DNA of 54,199 nt, from NCBI GenBank assembly GCA_964560135.1, contig CAZLKN010000019.1:1-54199 (forward strand). Reading direction: 5' to 3'. Under the pieces are notes generated by a model. It had not been told where the DNA came from, did no database searches, and saw only the letters and a program-made list of their open reading frames with translations. The position numbers and the translations under genes were made by a program. This stretch comes from CAZLKN01 sp964560135. Lineage in GTDB: Bacteria; Actinomycetota; JAICYB01. How positions within the stretch are numbered: position 1 is the first letter of the stretch; each line of letters starts with the position of its first letter. Positions 25,701-33,546 of this stretch are shown one piece after another.

Positions 25701-27596
25701 GTGGGGACAGACCGAACACACGACCACGACCGGATGGTCCTCTCCGGGGAGGTCCACCACTGGCGCCTCGATCCGATGCGCTGGGGAGCGATCCTCGACC
25801 GTGTCGCCGGCCTCGGCTTCCACCAGGTCTCCACCTATATCCCGTGGGGCGTCCACGAGCGCGCCCCAGGCGCGTTCGACTTCACCGTCGAACGGGACAT
25901 CGCCGGCTTTCTCGAGCTCGCCGCGGCCCGCGGGCTGCGGGTGCTCGTCCGGCCCGGCCCGGACACGGGGGCCGAGCAGGAGACGTCAGGCTGGCCGCGG
26001 CGCGTCCTCGACGATCCCCGCTGCCAGGCGTTGCGCCCCAACGGTCGTCCGTACCTGCTGGCCACCGCCACCCACCACGCCTTCATGCCCTCCTACGCCG
26101 CCCGGGCCACCCTCGACGAGGTCGGGCGCTGGTACGACGCCGTGGTCCCGGTGCTCGCTGCATTCCAGGCCCCCACCGGACCGGTGGTGGGATGCCAGGT
26201 CGACAACGAGCTCGGCTACCACTTCCAGCCCCACCCCTACGCCCTCGACTACCACCCGGAGGCGCTGTCGGCGTGGCGCGGCTGGCTCCTGGAGCGCTAC
26301 GGCAGCCTCGACGCCGTCAACGCCGCCTACGGCACCGCCTGCTCCAGTCCCGACGACCTCCAACCGCCGCGGGACGGCACCGAGGCCCCCGAGCTGCGTC
26401 GCATCGACTGGGTCACCTGGAAGGAGGTCCACCTCCGCGACGCCCTCGCCGCCCTCGCAGGAATGCTGCGCGAACGCGGCATCACCGTCCCGCTCGTCCA
26501 CAACGACTATCCCCGCACGCAGACCCCGCAGGACACCGGTGCGCTCGAGCGCACGGGCACCGTGGACGTCGCCGCCGGCGACATCTACACCACCAGGGAA
26601 GGCGGACGCTTCGCCCGCGACTACGTCCGCCACCTCGCGGGATCGACGCGCACCGTGACCCTCGGCGAGGTGGGGGCCGGATGGCTCGCCCTGCCGTGGC
26701 TGCTGCCGATGGACGTCGGCCCCGCCGACGAGCAGCACGTCACCCTCCGTGCGCTGGCCGCCGGAGCACGGGAGGTCAACGTCTACATGCTCGTGGAGCG
26801 CGACCGCTGGTACGGGAGCCCCCTGTCGGCCCACGGGATCCGCCGGGAGCCCGCGGCCTCGCTGTACCCGCGGCTGCGTCGTCTCCTGGACGGCCTCGGC
26901 TGGTCCGACCTCCGCCGCACGGCTCCGGTGCTGGTCGTGGAGAACCGCACCGAACGACGGCGGATCGACGCCCGGCAGATCCTCGGCGAAGCCCTGCCCT
27001 GCTTCCCGCAGCTCCTGCCCGTCGACCGCAGGCTCGCCGAGCCCGACGATCCCGACGCCGACGAGCTGGCCGGGTGGGAGCGGGGATTCGCGGACACGCT
27101 GGAGCGGGTGGGCGTCGACCACGACCGCGCGTCCTCCTCCGCCCTCGGCGACCTCACCGCCTACCGTCTCGTGCTGCTGCCCACCCTGGACGCCCTCGAT
27201 CCCGACGTGTGGACGAGGCTGCGGCAGGCCGCAGCCGCCGGCGTCCGCGTCGCGGTCGGGCCCCGGATCCCGACCCTCGACGATGCCCTGCGTCCCCACA
27301 CCTTCGACACCGACGGCATCACCGTCCTCGCCGCCGCCGGCGACGCGGCCACCCTGGCCCCCGAGCCCCCCTTTCGCTGCGAAGCCGAGGCCGTCGATCT
27401 GCACCACTTCACCGGCGGGGGCCGAGAGGTGCTCGTGACCGTCAACGCCTCCGCAGATCCCCTGGAGGCCAAGATCTCGTTCCACGGCACCGTCCGACTG
27501 GCCGGACGGTGGACCACGGCACGCACCGAGGGCACCGGCACCCTCGCGGTCACGCTCGCCCCCTGGGAGATCCAGGTCTGGGAGGTGACCCGGTGA
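25701..27596 (+). CDS. GH42/GH35-like beta-galactosidase
   Basis: 631 residues, no signal peptide. The N-terminal barrel begins MVLSGEVHHWRLD..W..IL.R and STYIPWGVHERAPGAFDF, the layout of GH35/GH42 galactosidases. Acid/base E170 lies in VVGCQVDNELGY and nucleophile E323 in TLGEVGAGW. The middle has an amidotransferase-like segment (YRLVLLPTLDALDP) as in GH42 trimerisation domains, and a beta C-domain ends the protein. The start is GTG 25701 with AGGAG five bases upstream; longer readings lack this. It is divergent from the dehydratase operon under a shared operator. Galactose specificity is inferred from the family only. Confidence 0.8.
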   Translation: MGTDRTHDHDRMVLSGEVHHWRLDPMRWGAILDRVAGLGFHQVSTYIPWGVHERAPGAFDFTVERDIAGFLELAAARGLRVLVRPGPDTGAEQETSGWPRRVLDDPRCQALRPNGRPYLLATATHHAFMPSYAARATLDEVGRWYDAVVPVLAAFQAPTGPVVGCQVDNELGYHFQPHPYALDYHPEALSAWRGWLLERYGSLDAVNAAYGTACSSPDDLQPPRDGTEAPELRRIDWVTWKEVHLRDALAALAGMLRERGITVPLVHNDYPRTQTPQDTGALERTGTVDVAAGDIYTTREGGRFARDYVRHLAGSTRTVTLGEVGAGWLALPWLLPMDVGPADEQHVTLRALAAGAREVNVYMLVERDRWYGSPLSAHGIRREPAASLYPRLRRLLDGLGWSDLRRTAPVLVVENRTERRRIDARQILGEALPCFPQLLPVDRRLAEPDDPDADELAGWERGFADTLERVGVDHDRASSSALGDLTAYRLVLLPTLDALDPDVWTRLRQAAAAGVRVAVGPRIPTLDDALRPHTFDTDGITVLAAAGDAATLAPEPPFRCEAEAVDLHHFTGGGREVLVTVNASADPLEAKISFHGTVRLAGRWTTARTEGTGTLAVTLAPWEIQVWEVTR

Positions 27597-28330
27597 TCGC
27601 TCCGGACCTGCGGATGGTCGACCTCGACCCCACCGGTTTCCCCTGGCTCTGCGGCCTGCTCGCGCGCCGCGACCGCACCCCCACGCCGAGCCTGCAGGTG
27701 CTGCACGACGGCGGACGCGTGCTCAACGTCGTCCACACCGTACGCGGACGCCAGCCCGGGCACCGCGAGCCCTTCGACGACCCGCATGCCCGGGCCGCGG
27801 AGCTGCTCGCATCCACCGATGTCGAACGGGTGGTGCTGATCGACCGCTCAGAGCTGGACAACCTCTGGGCCGAGATCGAAGCCTTCGCCCGTCCGGAGGT
27901 CACCCAGCCGGAGCTGCTCTGGGCGTCCAACGACCGCTTCTGGTCGCATCCGGCGGTGGTCACCGCGCCCGCCGCGCCGCGCTCTCCCTATCCGTGGGTC
28001 CACGGCTGGTTCTCGTCCCTCGGCCCCGACTGGTGGGGTCTGGTGGGGGCCTGGCGCGACGAGGAGCTCGTGCTGTCGGTCGTGTTCCACGTGCGCGACG
28101 GGCTCGTGCGGACGGTCACCTCGGGCGAGGCCTTCGGCTGGCCGCGGCTCCCGCGGCGCCGGGCGATGAACCTCGTCGAGCGCGCGGAGCGCCTCGGCCC
28201 GGTTCCGCTGGCCGTGCTCTGCGACGCCGACGCGCTGGAGGCCGCACTCACCGAACCCGAACTGGGCGCCGCCCTTGAACGACTGGTGGACGGAGCGATC
28301 CACCATCGCGGGATCGAGGCGGCGCCGTGA
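27593..28330 (+). CDS. Conserved-looking hypothetical protein downstream of the galactosidase
   Basis: 245 residues, soluble, rich in Trp and Arg (PWVHGWFSSLGPDWWGLVGAWRDEELVLSVVFHVRDGLV). Its GTG start overlaps the galactosidase stop (GTGA), and a strong terminator follows, so the two genes form one transcript. I do not recognise a family. The two-layer alternation of strands and helices gives no catalytic motif I can name. Confidence 0.7.
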   Translation: MIAPDLRMVDLDPTGFPWLCGLLARRDRTPTPSLQVLHDGGRVLNVVHTVRGRQPGHREPFDDPHARAAELLASTDVERVVLIDRSELDNLWAEIEAFARPEVTQPELLWASNDRFWSHPAVVTAPAAPRSPYPWVHGWFSSLGPDWWGLVGAWRDEELVLSVVFHVRDGLVRTVTSGEAFGWPRLPRRRAMNLVERAERLGPVPLAVLCDADALEAALTEPELGAALERLVDGAIHHRGIEAAP

Positions 28331-28363
28331 TCTGACGGCTCGAGGGTTCCATGCCCCACCCCC

Positions 28364-28405
28364 GGAGCGCGCCCGCACCCCCTGCGGGCGCGCTCCACCC
28401 CTTTT
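28364..28405 (+). terminator. Rho-independent terminator
   Basis: Perfect 14-bp stem GGAGCGCGCCCGCA / TGCGGGCGCGCTCC with loop CCCCC, followed after ACCCC by TTTT. It lies 34 bases after the stop of the hypothetical gene and closes the galactosidase transcript. Confidence 0.8.
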
Positions 28406-28453
28406 CGCGCCGAGTGCCTCGCCTGTGGGGGCCGGTCCGGGTAGCGTCGGCGC

Positions 28454-29146
28454 ATGCGCCTGAGATGGTGGTCGCTTCCCGACGACGAGCGCCGCGCCCT
28501 GGCCCAGCGCTTCAACGACCGCCTCGACCCGCTCATGACGGGGTTCGGGATCGTGTTCCTGATGATGGTCCTCTCCGAGCGGGCGATCCCCGAACGCACG
28601 GTCCTCGCCACCCTGTTCGCCGTCGGCTACTGGACGATCTGGGCGGCGTTCGTCGGCGAGTTCACCGTCCGGCTCTCGCTCGAGCCGTCCAAGCGGGCCT
28701 TCCTGCGGAGCAACTGGTGGCAGATCCCGATCCTGCTCCTGCCGTTCCTGCGCTTCCTGCGTCTGGCCCGGGTGCTCCGGCTCGGCCGGGCCGGCCGCGT
28801 GTTCTCCTCGGCGCTGCGGGCCTCGCGGACCGCCGCCCAGACCCTCACCAACCGCCTGGTGTGGGTGGGCACGGTGCACACGATCGTCGTGCTGGCCACC
28901 GCCCAGATCCTGTTCGAACCCGACCGGTTCGGGGCCTTCGGGGACGCGCTGTACGCGGCGGCGCTCATGGCGACCGTGGGGCAACCCTCCGGGAGCCCGG
29001 ACACCGTGGTGCGCGTGGTCGAGGTCGCGCTCGCGCTGTACTCGGTGGCGTTCTTCGCCTCCCTCGCCGGGTCGCTCGGGGCCTACTACCTCGAACGTCG
29101 GACGGAAGCCGCCCACGAAACCGCAGTGGCCGAGGAGCCGGCGTAA
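28454..29146 (+). CDS. Voltage-sensor channel-like membrane protein with degenerate selectivity filter
   Basis: 230 residues resembling a six-helix ion_trans channel. Hydrophobic helices occur near 28-42, 50-72, 89-100, 132-152 and 183-205. The S4-like segment carries arginines at 100, 103, 106, 109, 112 and 115, the exact every-third spacing of a voltage sensor. The pore-loop position reads MATVGQPSG (TVG at 174-176) instead of TVGYGD. The start ATG follows TAGCGT by 6 bases, so the mRNA is probably leaderless. It may be a nonselective or altered-selectivity channel. Confidence 0.7.
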   Translation: MRLRWWSLPDDERRALAQRFNDRLDPLMTGFGIVFLMMVLSERAIPERTVLATLFAVGYWTIWAAFVGEFTVRLSLEPSKRAFLRSNWWQIPILLLPFLRFLRLARVLRLGRAGRVFSSALRASRTAAQTLTNRLVWVGTVHTIVVLATAQILFEPDRFGAFGDALYAAALMATVGQPSGSPDTVVRVVEVALALYSVAFFASLAGSLGAYYLERRTEAAHETAVAEEPA

Positions 29147-29163
29147 CCGGTCCGCTCGCCGCT

Positions 29164-29673
29164 CTACTCCTGCGGGCGCCCCCGGGACCGGCCGAGCAGG
29201 TACCCGACCAGGCCCCCCACCACGCCGGCGAACAGGACGGCCAGCGCCGAGAGCAACAGCCACGGCCCCGCCGAGGACATCCGGTCCATCCCGGGCATCA
29301 TCCCCGGCCCCCGCATCATCCCGTCCTGCTCGGGCCCGAAGTTGCGGGGGCCGTGCGGGAGCGAGGCGAGGTAGGCGGTGACATCGGCGATCTCGTCGGA
29401 CGAGAGGCGGTCGGCAAAGGCCGGCATCGGCGGCATCGTGTCGCGACCGTTGCGGACGGTCACCTCGACCCCCTCGCGGGTCAGCCGTGCCACGGCCCCC
29501 TGCAGGGCGGGGTGCATCCCTCCCATCCCCTCGGCCTGCGACCCGTGGCACATGGCGCACTGGCCGACGTAGATCTCGCGTCCCGCCTCCGCATCCCGGG
29601 CGACCGCCGGACCGGACTGGACGCTCAGCGTGAGACCCACGAGCAGACCGAGCAGCACCCGTTGCACGATCAC
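29164..29673 (-). CDS. Membrane-anchored class I cytochrome c with Met-rich linker
   Basis: 169 residues: a signal segment (VLLGLLVGLTLSVQSGPAVA), one haem-c site C39-A-M-C42-H43, the axial Met probably in MPPMPAFADRLS, a Met-rich strip (DGMMRGPGMMPGMDRM) and a C-terminal transmembrane helix (LLLSALAVLFAGVVGGLVGYLLG). It should face outside the membrane and carry electrons. The GTG start overlaps the stop of the Asp-box lipoprotein gene (GTGA), so they are co-made. The Met-rich strip resembles copper-binding motifs and the neighbours include a copper-type ATPase. Confidence 0.85.
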   Translation of the reverse strand: MIVQRVLLGLLVGLTLSVQSGPAVARDAEAGREIYVGQCAMCHGSQAEGMGGMHPALQGAVARLTREGVEVTVRNGRDTMPPMPAFADRLSSDEIADVTAYLASLPHGPRNFGPEQDGMMRGPGMMPGMDRMSSAGPWLLLSALAVLFAGVVGGLVGYLLGRSRGRPQE

Positions 29674-30542
29674 GGCTCCGGAAGGGCGGCCCAGCTCCCG
29701 CCCCCGTCGTCGCTGCGCCATACGACGTTGTCCCGGTCGGCGGCCACGACGGTCTGGCCGTCGGGCGTGCAGGTGAGGGCGACGATCAGCGAGGACCCGT
29801 CGGGCCCGGTGGCGTCCCAGCTCTCACCCCCGTCGGACGAACGGAGGACGGTGCTCTCCCGGGACGCGTACAGGAGGCCCTCCCCGGCTGCCGCCAAGGC
29901 GAAGAGGGGCTCGGGCGAGACCGGCTCCCAGCCTTCGCCCAGGTCGTCGGAGCGCAGGAGTCCGGCCTCCGTGGACGCGTAGAGCTTGCTGCCGTCCGGA
30001 CTGACGGTGAACGCGCCCACCTGATCGGGCAGCCCGCCGGCCTCCACCGCCTCCCAGGTCTCGCCGCCGTCGGGCGAGCGGACGACCCCGCGTCCCCCGC
30101 TGTCCCCGCCGATGATCACCGGCGGGTCGCCGTGCGTCGCGGTCATCGCATGGAAGTCGTAGGGCTGGTCCATCTCGGGGGTGATCGTCTCCCAGGTGCG
30201 GCCCCCGTCGGTGGAGCGCTGGACACCGAGGTTCGTCCCGAGGGCCGGATCCTCGTCGCGCATCTCCAGGGAGGGGTGGCCGCTGCGGAACATCAGCTCG
30301 GAGGAGATCAGGGTGAACCCCATGTGGTCGGCGATGTCCTCGCTGCGCTGCGCCCATTCGCCGTCTTCGTGCACATGCAGGCCGAAGTGGGTGGCGACGA
30401 ACACCGTGTCCGGCGCGGCGGGATCGACCCCGAGCCCGTGGATGTGCGCGACCTCGACGCGCTCGACCGGCGAGGTGCAGGCCACACCGAGAAGCACGAA
30501 TGCCGGCAGGATCGCCAGACGCCTCGAGGTCGGATTCCCCAT
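29670..30542 (-). CDS. Asp-box (BNR/sialidase-like) repeat lipoprotein
   Basis: 290 residues with a lipobox (FVLLGVAC) and a beta-propeller made of Asp-box repeats: STDGGRTW, SPDGGETW, SDDLGEGW, SSDGGESW and SDDGGGSW. The early HIHGLGVDPAAPDTVFVATHFGLHVHEDG is typical of the F510_1955 family of exported propellers found with heavy-metal or redox genes. No hydrolytic function is implied. It is co-transcribed with the cytochrome and divergent from the CcdA-like gene. Confidence 0.8.
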   Translation of the reverse strand: MGNPTSRRLAILPAFVLLGVACTSPVERVEVAHIHGLGVDPAAPDTVFVATHFGLHVHEDGEWAQRSEDIADHMGFTLISSELMFRSGHPSLEMRDEDPALGTNLGVQRSTDGGRTWETITPEMDQPYDFHAMTATHGDPPVIIGGDSGGRGVVRSPDGGETWEAVEAGGLPDQVGAFTVSPDGSKLYASTEAGLLRSDDLGEGWEPVSPEPLFALAAAGEGLLYASRESTVLRSSDGGESWDATGPDGSSLIVALTCTPDGQTVVAADRDNVVWRSDDGGGSWAALPEP

Positions 30543-30579
30543 CCCTAGAGCTTAGTGCCCAACGGATCGGCGCCGATCC

Positions 30580-30610
30580 TTGACATTCCAGTCGGCTGGA
30601 AGCTCTAGGT
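30580..30610 (+). promoter_or_regulatory. MerR/CueR-type promoter with 19-bp spacer
   Basis: The -35 TTGACA (30580-30585) and -10 CTAGGT (30605-30610) are separated by exactly 19 bp. The spacer holds a perfect inverted repeat TTCCAG-TCGG-CTGGAA. This is the hallmark of promoters twisted open by MerR-family metal sensors such as CueR. It faces the CcdA-like gene; the regulator gene is not in the window. Confidence 0.75.
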
Positions 30611-30621
30611 TGGAGGAGATC

Positions 30622-31512
30622 GTGGACGAGGACCGCAAGGAGAGCCGCAGCCCCGAACGGGACGCCCGCGCCGGCCTCGCCGCGCGCTACGGGGGCCTGA
30701 CGGCCCTGGTCGCCGTCGTAGCCCTCGCCGGATACGCGGGCTACGCCCTGTTTCCGCGCTTCGACCTTCCCGGCGTGCAGGGCGCAGGCCTGATCGGCCT
30801 GGCCGCAGCCGCCGGGGTGGCGTCCTTCTTCTCCCCGTGCTCGTTCCCACTGCTCGTCACCCTGCTCGCTCGGCCGCCCCAACGTGGGGGCGCCCGCGGC
30901 GGGGTGCGTCCTCTCGCCTTCGGAGGCGCGCTGGCCCTGGGAGCAGCCACCTTCATGATCCTGGTCGGCCTCGGGATCTCGCTCGGCGGGGAGGCGCTGT
31001 TCGCGGAGGTGACGTTCGGCAGTCCTGCGGCCATCGCGCTCAGGGCCACCGCGGGATCGCTCCTGATCCTGCTCGGGCTCATCCAGACCGGCGTGCTTAG
31101 CATCTCGTTCCACGGCGCGGTGAAGGGGATCACGAGGCCGCTGGCGCGAGTGCAGGCACGGCTGCGGCAGCGCCGTCCCGTAGCCGGCTACGTACTCTTC
31201 GGCTTCGGGTACGTGCTCGCGGGCTTCGGGTGAACGGGGCCCATCCTGACCGGTCTGGTCACCTTCGCCATCACCATCGGGGGGTTTGCGGCGGCGTTCT
31301 CGGCCTTCGTGACGGCGGCCATCGTCCTCGTGGGACTGCTCTTCGGGGCCGCGGTGGCCGTCGCCCGGCTGACGGAGGAAACGCTCAAGCGCGTGGCGGC
31401 GCAGGCACCCACGATCAAACGCTGGGGCGGAGCGGTGCTGCTGGCTGTCGGGGTGTGGCTGCTCGCGCTCGCGGCATTCACGGACTTCTTCATCGAGCTG
31501 TTCCCGGTGTGA
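30622..31512 (+). CDS. CcdA/DsbD-like membrane thiol-disulfide protein with in-frame TGA (candidate selenoprotein)
   Basis: Reading GTG 30622 (GGAGGAG upstream) to the stop at 31510-31512, through one TGA at 31231-31233, gives 296 residues and about six transmembrane helices. The first redox motif is FFSPCSFPLL (C73). The TGA is codon 204 in GYVLAGFG-TGA-TGPILTGL, where CcdA/DsbD relatives carry the second catalytic Cys in a GCTxPI context. The frame continues with two good helices (AFSAFVTAAIVLVGLLFGAAVAVA; VLLAVGVWLLALAAF). A bSECIS-like hairpin starts 13 bases after the TGA. Selenocysteine insertion is the best explanation; a nonsense mutation or base-call error is the alternative. It probably passes electrons across the membrane for metal-stressed or haem-binding proteins. 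Confidence 0.7.
31247..31261 (+). promoter_or_regulatory. bSECIS-like hairpin downstream of the TGA
   Basis: TGACC-GGTCT-GGTCA forms a 5-bp perfect stem with a 5-base loop that begins GG. The loop starts 18 bases after the TGA. Known bacterial SECIS elements have their apical loop roughly 16-37 bases from UGA with a G among the first two loop bases, so distance and loop both fit. The stem is short and would occur by chance fairly often. Confidence 0.4.
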
Positions 31513-31514
31513 CG

Positions 31515-33500
31515 TCAGCCGGACTCCGGACGGAGATCTACCCGGCGCAGGAACTGCGCGTTGAGAGCCACGATCACCGTGGACAGGCTCATCAGCACGG
31601 CCCCCACCGCCATCGGCAGGACGAACCCCGCCCAGGCCAGGGCGCCGGCCGCCAGTGGGATCGCCAGCACGTTGTAGCCCGCCGCCCACCAGAGGTTCTG
31701 GAGCATCTTCCGGTAGCTCGCCCGGGACAGCCGCCGCACCGCGACCACCGCCCGCGGGTCGTCGGAGGCCAGGACGATCCCTGCGGACTCGATGGCCACG
31801 TCGGTGCCGGCCCCGATCGCGATGCCGACGTCGGCGCGCGCGAGAGCCGGGGCGTCGTTCACCCCGTCGCCGACCATCGCCACGGTGTGCCCGCGCTCCT
31901 GGAGCTCGATGACGGCCGAGTCCTTGTCCTCGGGTAGCACCTCGGCGAAGACCTCGTCGATGCCGAGCTCGCCGGCGACCGCGTCGGCGACCTGCCGGGC
32001 GTCGCCGGTGATCATCGCCACCCGCACGCCGGCGTCGTGGAGGGCGTCGACGGCGGCCCGGGACTCGTCGCGGATCTGGTCCTCGAGGGACAGCGCCCCC
32101 ACGATGGCGTCGTCGCGCACCACGTACAGGACCGCGGCACCGCGTCTCTCCCATTCCTCGACGCGTTCCGCGAGCTCGGACGGCACCTCGAGCGTCCGCT
32201 CCCGCAGCAGCGCCGGGCCCCCGACGGCCACCTGCTTCCCGTCGACCTTCGCCTCGACACCGCGTCCGGCCATCGACCGGAACCCGCTCGCGCCGGGAGG
32301 TTGCGCGCCGCGCTCGCGGGCCCTGCCGACGATCGCCCGCGCCAGGGGATGCTCGCTGTCGGCTTCGACCGCGGCGGCCAGCGCGAGGAGCGCGTCCTCG
32401 TCACCGTCCACGGCAGCCACGTCGGTGACGGCGTGCTCGCCTTTGGTCAGGGTGCCGGTCTTGTCGAACAGGACGACGTCCACCGTGCGCATCCGCTCCA
32501 ACGCGAGCCGCTGAGAGATGAGGATGCCGTTGCTCGCCGACTTCGAGGTGGAGATCGACACCACGAGCGGGATCGCCAGCCCGAGAGCGTGAGGGCACGC
32601 GATGATCAGCACGGTCACCGACCGGGTGACGGCGAAGCCGGAGTCCCCGAGCAGCGTCCAGACCGTCACCGTGACCCCGGCCGCCGCCACGGCGACGTAG
32701 AAGAGAAGCGCCGCGGCACGGTCGGCCAGCACCTGGCTGCGCGAACGCGATTCCTGCGCCTCGGCCACGAGCCGCTGGATCCCGGCCAGCGCGGTGTCCT
32801 CGCCCACGGCGTCCACACGGACACGTACCGAGCCGCCGGCGGCGACGCCGGCGGCGATCACCCGGTCGCCCTCGCCCCGGGCCACGGGGTTGGCCTCGCC
32901 GGTGATCATCGACTCGTCCATCTCCGCCTCGCCGTCGACGATGGTGCCGTCGGCGGGCACGCGGGAGCCGGGCCGCACCAGCACCACGTCGCCCACCGCG
33001 AGGTCGGCGATCTTGACGGTCTCGGTCTCCCCGTCATCGGTGACCCGCTCGGCGGTGTCGGGAAGGAGCTCGGCCAGGGCCTCGAGCGCCCCGCGGGCCT
33101 GCCCGATGGCGCGCATCTCCATCCAGTGGCCGAGCAGCATGATCACGATCAGCAGCGACAGCTCCCACCAGACCTCGACACCGAAGAACCCGAGACTGGT
33201 CGCCAGCGACGCACCGAAGGCCACGGTGATCGCCATCCCGATCAGCAGCATCATCCCGGGACGCCGGGCCCGGGCCTCCGCGACGGCGCCGGTGAGGAAC
33301 GGCCAGCCGCCGTAGACGTACACGAGGGAGCCGAGCACCGGCGGGAGGACTTGCGAGCCGGGGAACGTGGGAGGGCTGTACCCGAGCCACATCCCGACCA
33401 TGTCGCTCAGCGCGATCACCGGCAGGGACGCGACCAGCGACACCCAGAACCGGTCGCGGAACACCGCCGCGTGATCGCCGTGGCCCCCATGTCCGTCCAT
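31515..33500 (-). CDS. CopB-type (P1B-3) copper-transporting P-type ATPase
   Basis: 661 residues. A short His-rich start (MDGHGGHGDH) is followed by paired helices, the actuator motif MITGEANPV, the metal site C302-P303-H304 in IIACPHALG, the phosphorylation motif DKTGTLTKG, the SEHPLA motif of the N-domain, and GDGVNDAPAL. A CPH rather than CPC site, together with the His-rich tail and no HMA domain, marks the P1B-3 CopB group that exports copper. Its gene converges on the CcdA-like gene with a 2-base gap between stops. The start ATG 33500 is the only one giving the His-rich tail. Confidence 0.9.
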   Translation of the reverse strand: MDGHGGHGDHAAVFRDRFWVSLVASLPVIALSDMVGMWLGYSPPTFPGSQVLPPVLGSLVYVYGGWPFLTGAVAEARARRPGMMLLIGMAITVAFGASLATSLGFFGVEVWWELSLLIVIMLLGHWMEMRAIGQARGALEALAELLPDTAERVTDDGETETVKIADLAVGDVVLVRPGSRVPADGTIVDGEAEMDESMITGEANPVARGEGDRVIAAGVAAGGSVRVRVDAVGEDTALAGIQRLVAEAQESRSRSQVLADRAAALLFYVAVAAAGVTVTVWTLLGDSGFAVTRSVTVLIIACPHALGLAIPLVVSISTSKSASNGILISQRLALERMRTVDVVLFDKTGTLTKGEHAVTDVAAVDGDEDALLALAAAVEADSEHPLARAIVGRARERGAQPPGASGFRSMAGRGVEAKVDGKQVAVGGPALLRERTLEVPSELAERVEEWERRGAAVLYVVRDDAIVGALSLEDQIRDESRAAVDALHDAGVRVAMITGDARQVADAVAGELGIDEVFAEVLPEDKDSAVIELQERGHTVAMVGDGVNDAPALARADVGIAIGAGTDVAIESAGIVLASDDPRAVVAVRRLSRASYRKMLQNLWWAAGYNVLAIPLAAGALAWAGFVLPMAVGAVLMSLSTVIVALNAQFLRRVDLRPESG

Positions 33501-33546
33501 ACCGCTTATGTTGCCCCGGGGGCGCGACCCCGGAACAGCTGCACCC

